Part shown: positions 5,611-7,916 of the stretch, one piece after another
How the letters are laid out: each line of letters starts with the position of its first letter
Position numbering within the stretch: position 1 is the first letter of the stretch
Assembly: GCA_035455185.1 (NCBI GenBank)
Contig: DATIFQ010000225.1
Span: 1 to 7,916 of the forward strand
From: JAEHDI01 sp035455185
Lineage (GTDB): Bacteria > Acidobacteriota > Terriglobia > Bryobacterales > Bryobacteraceae
DNA length: 7,916 nucleotides
Reading direction: 5' to 3'
Notes under the pieces: model-generated
What the model was told of the DNA's origin: nothing
Database searches by the model: none
Seen by the model: the letters and a program-made list of their open reading frames with translations, nothing else
Translations under genes and position numbers: made by a program

Positions 5611-7916
5611 TTAGGTACGCGCCGCGAACGATCCGGCATCGTCAGCCAAAAACAAGTCGAGCGTGTCAGCGCCTTTCGTCTTGCACGTCTCTGAAATACT
5701 CAACAAAACAAGATAGTCTTCCATGCCTTTGACAGTGCTGGTACCGCCGATGCTACGGCGTAGCCTCGCGAAAGCTTTGATCGCGTGCTCGGCGTTGTTG
5801 TTGTTCCATGGTACGCCGTCACAATCTAAGAACGTGAACAACTTGTTTCTATTCTTTTCAAACCGTCTCCTATGTGCCACCGCAACGTCGGTCTGATAAT
5901 CACTCTTCTCCAGAGCGTAGAAGAACTTCTCAACTGCTGGCCGATGTTTTCGGAGATGCCGCGCCTTCAATCCGAAGCGGTCCACTGTTGCGACCATCGG
6001 CCGAAGCAAGCAGGCGAACGCTTCCGCTATCTGCCTCATCTCCTGATTAAATGGATGCTTCCTAAGGTCTTCATTTATATCCCTCATGAGGTGGATCAGG
6101 CACTTCTGCTGGGCGCATGGAATAGAGTCGTATCCAGAAAAGAAATCTGAAACGAGGACACCCCTGAACGTTCCTAGCATTTCGTGCACGAATTCAGCCT
6201 CTCGTGTGGCCCGGTAAACAAAAGCAACCTCTTCCAGGCTGGTGAACGCCCATACGTAGCCGTCCCTTCCCTCGACTTTAGCTTTTGTTTCGTCTGCGTG
6301 GATGACTCTACCGCTCGCGATCCGGCGCAAGATGTCTTCATAGGTTGCTCGATATTTCCTCGCAGCGGCCTCCTTCAGATGATTAACGCCACCACGCGAG
6401 AACGGCAAACCAAACAGCCGCGATAGACTGGCTGCAATGGCGTTCTGTGACACGCCCATTTCAAAGAGCTGATAGAGAACGTACGCAAAAAGAGCAGTGC
6501 CGTACTTGGGCTTCTGCGCGTAAAATTGAAATGGTCGCTTGCACCGCCAACAGATGAATCGTTGAAAGACGAATCGAACGACCCAGCGCTTGATGCCCGT
6601 GTTGGTGAACCTAAGGTCATACACGGTCTGGCTCAGGGTACCCCACTTGTAAATCAAAGTGGCTTCGCAGCGAGGACAACGATCGGGTCGAAGGTCTTCA
6701 ACATCCACCACTCTATTCGGGCGAACTTGGCTCTTTTTAGCACCCTTCCGGCGGTACAGCTTCGAACGACTGCCCTCGGTGCGAATGTAGACGCGGTTTC
6801 GTTGGTAATCCCAATAGGCGGCTTCATTGATCGCCTTGAACTCGGGCAGAAGAAAATCCACACTGCCGAAACGCTGCGGGAACTCCCGCTTGAGAGTGCT
6901 CACGTCCACTGTCGCGTTCTGGGCCGCTTGAGTTTGGTCCAGCACTCTCCACACTGTTTGCGCAACCATCTGAAGGGCCTGGCAGTCTTCGGCATTATAA
7001 GTGATCAGTTTCTGTTTCAAAGCTGCGTTTTGGGATTGCTCGAACTGAGACCTCCAAATCAGGGTGTTTAGGCCTGATGCTGAGGCAGCAGACCATCGGA
7101 ATCCAACGTAGGCTCCAATTTCTTTAAGGCTGTTGGAGTATGTTGGAAAATATACGTGTGCACAGATGATCGACACAAGGTTAATCGCTTCCGCAATCAG
7201 CTTGTCAACGAAGGCCGGGACGCAATCGCTATAGCGATCTCGCATGTGCTTGAAAAAAGCAGTCTCATAGCTGCCATAATGCACCAGCGTTGGGTTGTCG
7301 ATGGAGGACAGGATGCGAAGGCAGTCGGTCCAGATCGTTCTTTCAGATGCGGGGTCATCCGCCCAGAATGAGTGCTGTATGGGCGAGCCGTCGCGGGATA
7401 AACGCAGCCCGATGAGGTAGTAGAAGTTCCTGTCGGGATCGCCCTCGACATCAATGTACACAGGCGTGACTGGCGCGCTATCTGGTGGTGCGGAACCTAA
7501 GACGTGGATCTTCTTTGTTCGAATGGCGAGTGCCTTTAGCGCATATTGGTGATGGACTGGTAGTGGGGAGACGCGTCGTCGAGGTCGAAAAGTAAAGGAG
7601 AGCTGCGTGACTGTGAAGATCCCCTTGTCGTGCTGTTTCCTCCATTCTTTATCGCTCAAGTTGGCGAGGAGACTAAGGTCGTCATGGTCAACTGCGAGTT
7701 TCCGACATCGCTCCTGGAACTCACACTCACCGCAATGCCTGTTCAGAATTAAGGGAGGAGGTGTGCTGGGACTCTCGTACCTTCGGATGACCGATAATGA
7801 GCGCCGAGCCCTCTTGATCCATGGGTCAAGGTGAACCGTCACCGTCCGATGGCTTCTGCCGTGAATAAATCTACCGACGTGGGGCACCTGAGTAAGATCG
7901 TGTGACACAGCCAAAG
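5611..7916 (-). CDS. TM0106-type RecB-like nuclease fused to IS66-like DDE transposase (5' end missing)
   Basis: This is one uninterrupted frame of about 767 residues ending at TAA 5611. A TTG at 7914 could be read as a start but falls inside the nuclease homology, so the gene continues past the right edge. Numbering from that TTG, domains in order are as follows. The tail of a RecB/Cas4-like nuclease has a cysteine cluster C61-x2-C64-x5-C70 (a Fe-S type, fourth Cys presumably upstream) and KGIFTVTQLSFTFRPRRR (97-114), typical of the TM0106 family. An RNase H-like exonuclease domain carries YIDVEGD (153-159) and YNAEDC (306-311), the expected metal ligands. A zinc ribbon has C413-x2-C416 and C455-x2-C458. 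The IS66-like DDE core carries D541 (VIHADET), D590 (LVSDFFSGYDS) and E709 (NNNNAEHAIKAFARLRR). All motifs look intact, so the gene appears functional. The transposase should cut and join element ends; the nuclease role is unknown. The missing 5' end probably carries the PD-(D/E)XK active site. Confidence 0.88.
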   Translation of the reverse strand, partial: LAVSHDLTQVPHVGRFIHGRSHRTVTVHLDPWIKRARRSLSVIRRYESPSTPPPLILNRHCGECEFQERCRKLAVDHDDLSLLANLSDKEWRKQHDKGIFTVTQLSFTFRPRRRVSPLPVHHQYALKALAIRTKKIHVLGSAPPDSAPVTPVYIDVEGDPDRNFYYLIGLRLSRDGSPIQHSFWADDPASERTIWTDCLRILSSIDNPTLVHYGSYETAFFKHMRDRYSDCVPAFVDKLIAEAINLVSIICAHVYFPTYSNSLKEIGAYVGFRWSAASASGLNTLIWRSQFEQSQNAALKQKLITYNAEDCQALQMVAQTVWRVLDQTQAAQNATVDVSTLKREFPQRFGSVDFLLPEFKAINEAAYWDYQRNRVYIRTEGSRSKLYRRKGAKKSQVRPNRVVDVEDLRPDRCPRCEATLIYKWGTLSQTVYDLRFTNTGIKRWVVRFVFQRFICWRCKRPFQFYAQKPKYGTALFAYVLYQLFEMGVSQNAIAASLSRLFGLPFSRGGVNHLKEAAARKYRATYEDILRRIASGRVIHADETKAKVEGRDGYVWAFTSLEEVAFVYRATREAEFVHEMLGTFRGVLVSDFFSGYDSIPCAQQKCLIHLMRDINEDLRKHPFNQEMRQIAEAFACLLRPMVATVDRFGLKARHLRKHRPAVEKFFYALEKSDYQTDVAVAHRRRFEKNRNKLFTFLDCDGVPWNNNNAEHAIKAFARLRRSIGGTSTVKGMEDYLVLLSISETCKTKGADTLDLFLADDAGSFAART

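Larger units (their letters stand above)
5397..7916 (-). mobile_element. Probable IS66-like mobile element, right end beyond the window
   Basis: The region encodes an IS66-like DDE transposase fused to a nuclease and is lower in GC than the genes to its left. For example, 6121-6180 is about 43% GC and 4921-4980 about 68%. The left boundary is a guess: GTAAGG at 5397 resembles the GTAA start usual for IS66-family ends and interrupts the dispersed-type repeat. If correct, CACAAAGA (5389-5396) would be the 8-base target duplication. The usual accessory IS66 gene tnpB does not appear between the transposase and this end; anything upstream of the transposase is out of view. Confidence 0.5.

Noticed and set aside
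5334..5732. Plus-strand open frame of 132 codons over the convergent spacer
   Set aside because: It has no recognisable protein character, crosses the dispersed-type repeat and hairpin, and runs antisense into the well-supported transposase gene.
6526..7071. Plus-strand open frame of 181 codons opposite the nuclease-transposase
   Set aside because: It is a shadow of the minus-strand gene, which carries all the recognisable motifs over this stretch.
7225..7238. Perfect 14-base palindrome ATCGCTATAGCGAT
   Set aside because: It lies inside the exonuclease coding region and reads as ordinary codons; nothing around it suggests a site, so chance is the simplest explanation.

Overview
The window looks like a piece of a GC-rich Gram-negative chromosome, most likely an acidobacterium of the Bryobacterales/Solibacter type. 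This is an inference from three things: an exported S9-type peptidase beside a LolA-like periplasmic protein and a LysE exporter, the base composition, and an intergenic ACCACGAAGGCAC-type repeat. No rRNA or other phylogenetic marker is present, so the assignment is soft. No tRNA, rRNA or CRISPR array was seen.

Left block (1-2497, minus strand): three genes read right to left, probably as one operon. The first encodes an exported LolA/outer-membrane-lipoprotein-sorting-like protein (2497 to 1772). The second is a LysE-family exporter (about 1695 to 1081). The third is the first 354 residues of a secreted S9-type (DPP/acylaminoacyl peptidase-like) beta-propeller peptidase that runs off the left edge (1064 to 1).

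Middle block (2498-5317): a 169-base divergent intergenic region with two inverted repeats leads into a plus-strand gene pair. A radical SAM enzyme with a B12-binding-like N-terminal region (2667-4046) overlaps, by 7 bases, a DegT/DnrJ/EryC1/StrS-family PLP aminotransferase (4040-5317). A good Shine-Dalgarno site inside the end of the first gene indicates translational coupling. The pair probably makes or modifies an amino-group-bearing metabolite such as a sugar or lipid headgroup, but the substrate cannot be read from the sequence.

Right block (5318-7916): a 293-base convergent spacer holds a dispersed-type repeat, a strong two-part hairpin and an exact 12-base direct repeat with copies starting 100 bases apart. 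After it comes a large minus-strand gene (stop at 5611, 5' end beyond the right edge), visibly lower in GC. It encodes one continuous protein whose N-terminal part is a TM0106-type RecB-like nuclease (Cys cluster plus DEDD/RNase H-like exonuclease domain) and whose C-terminal part is a zinc-ribbon plus IS66-like DDE transposase. All catalytic positions that fall inside the window look intact. This nuclease-transposase fusion is the most interesting item here and is probably part of an inserted mobile element whose left end may lie near 5397.
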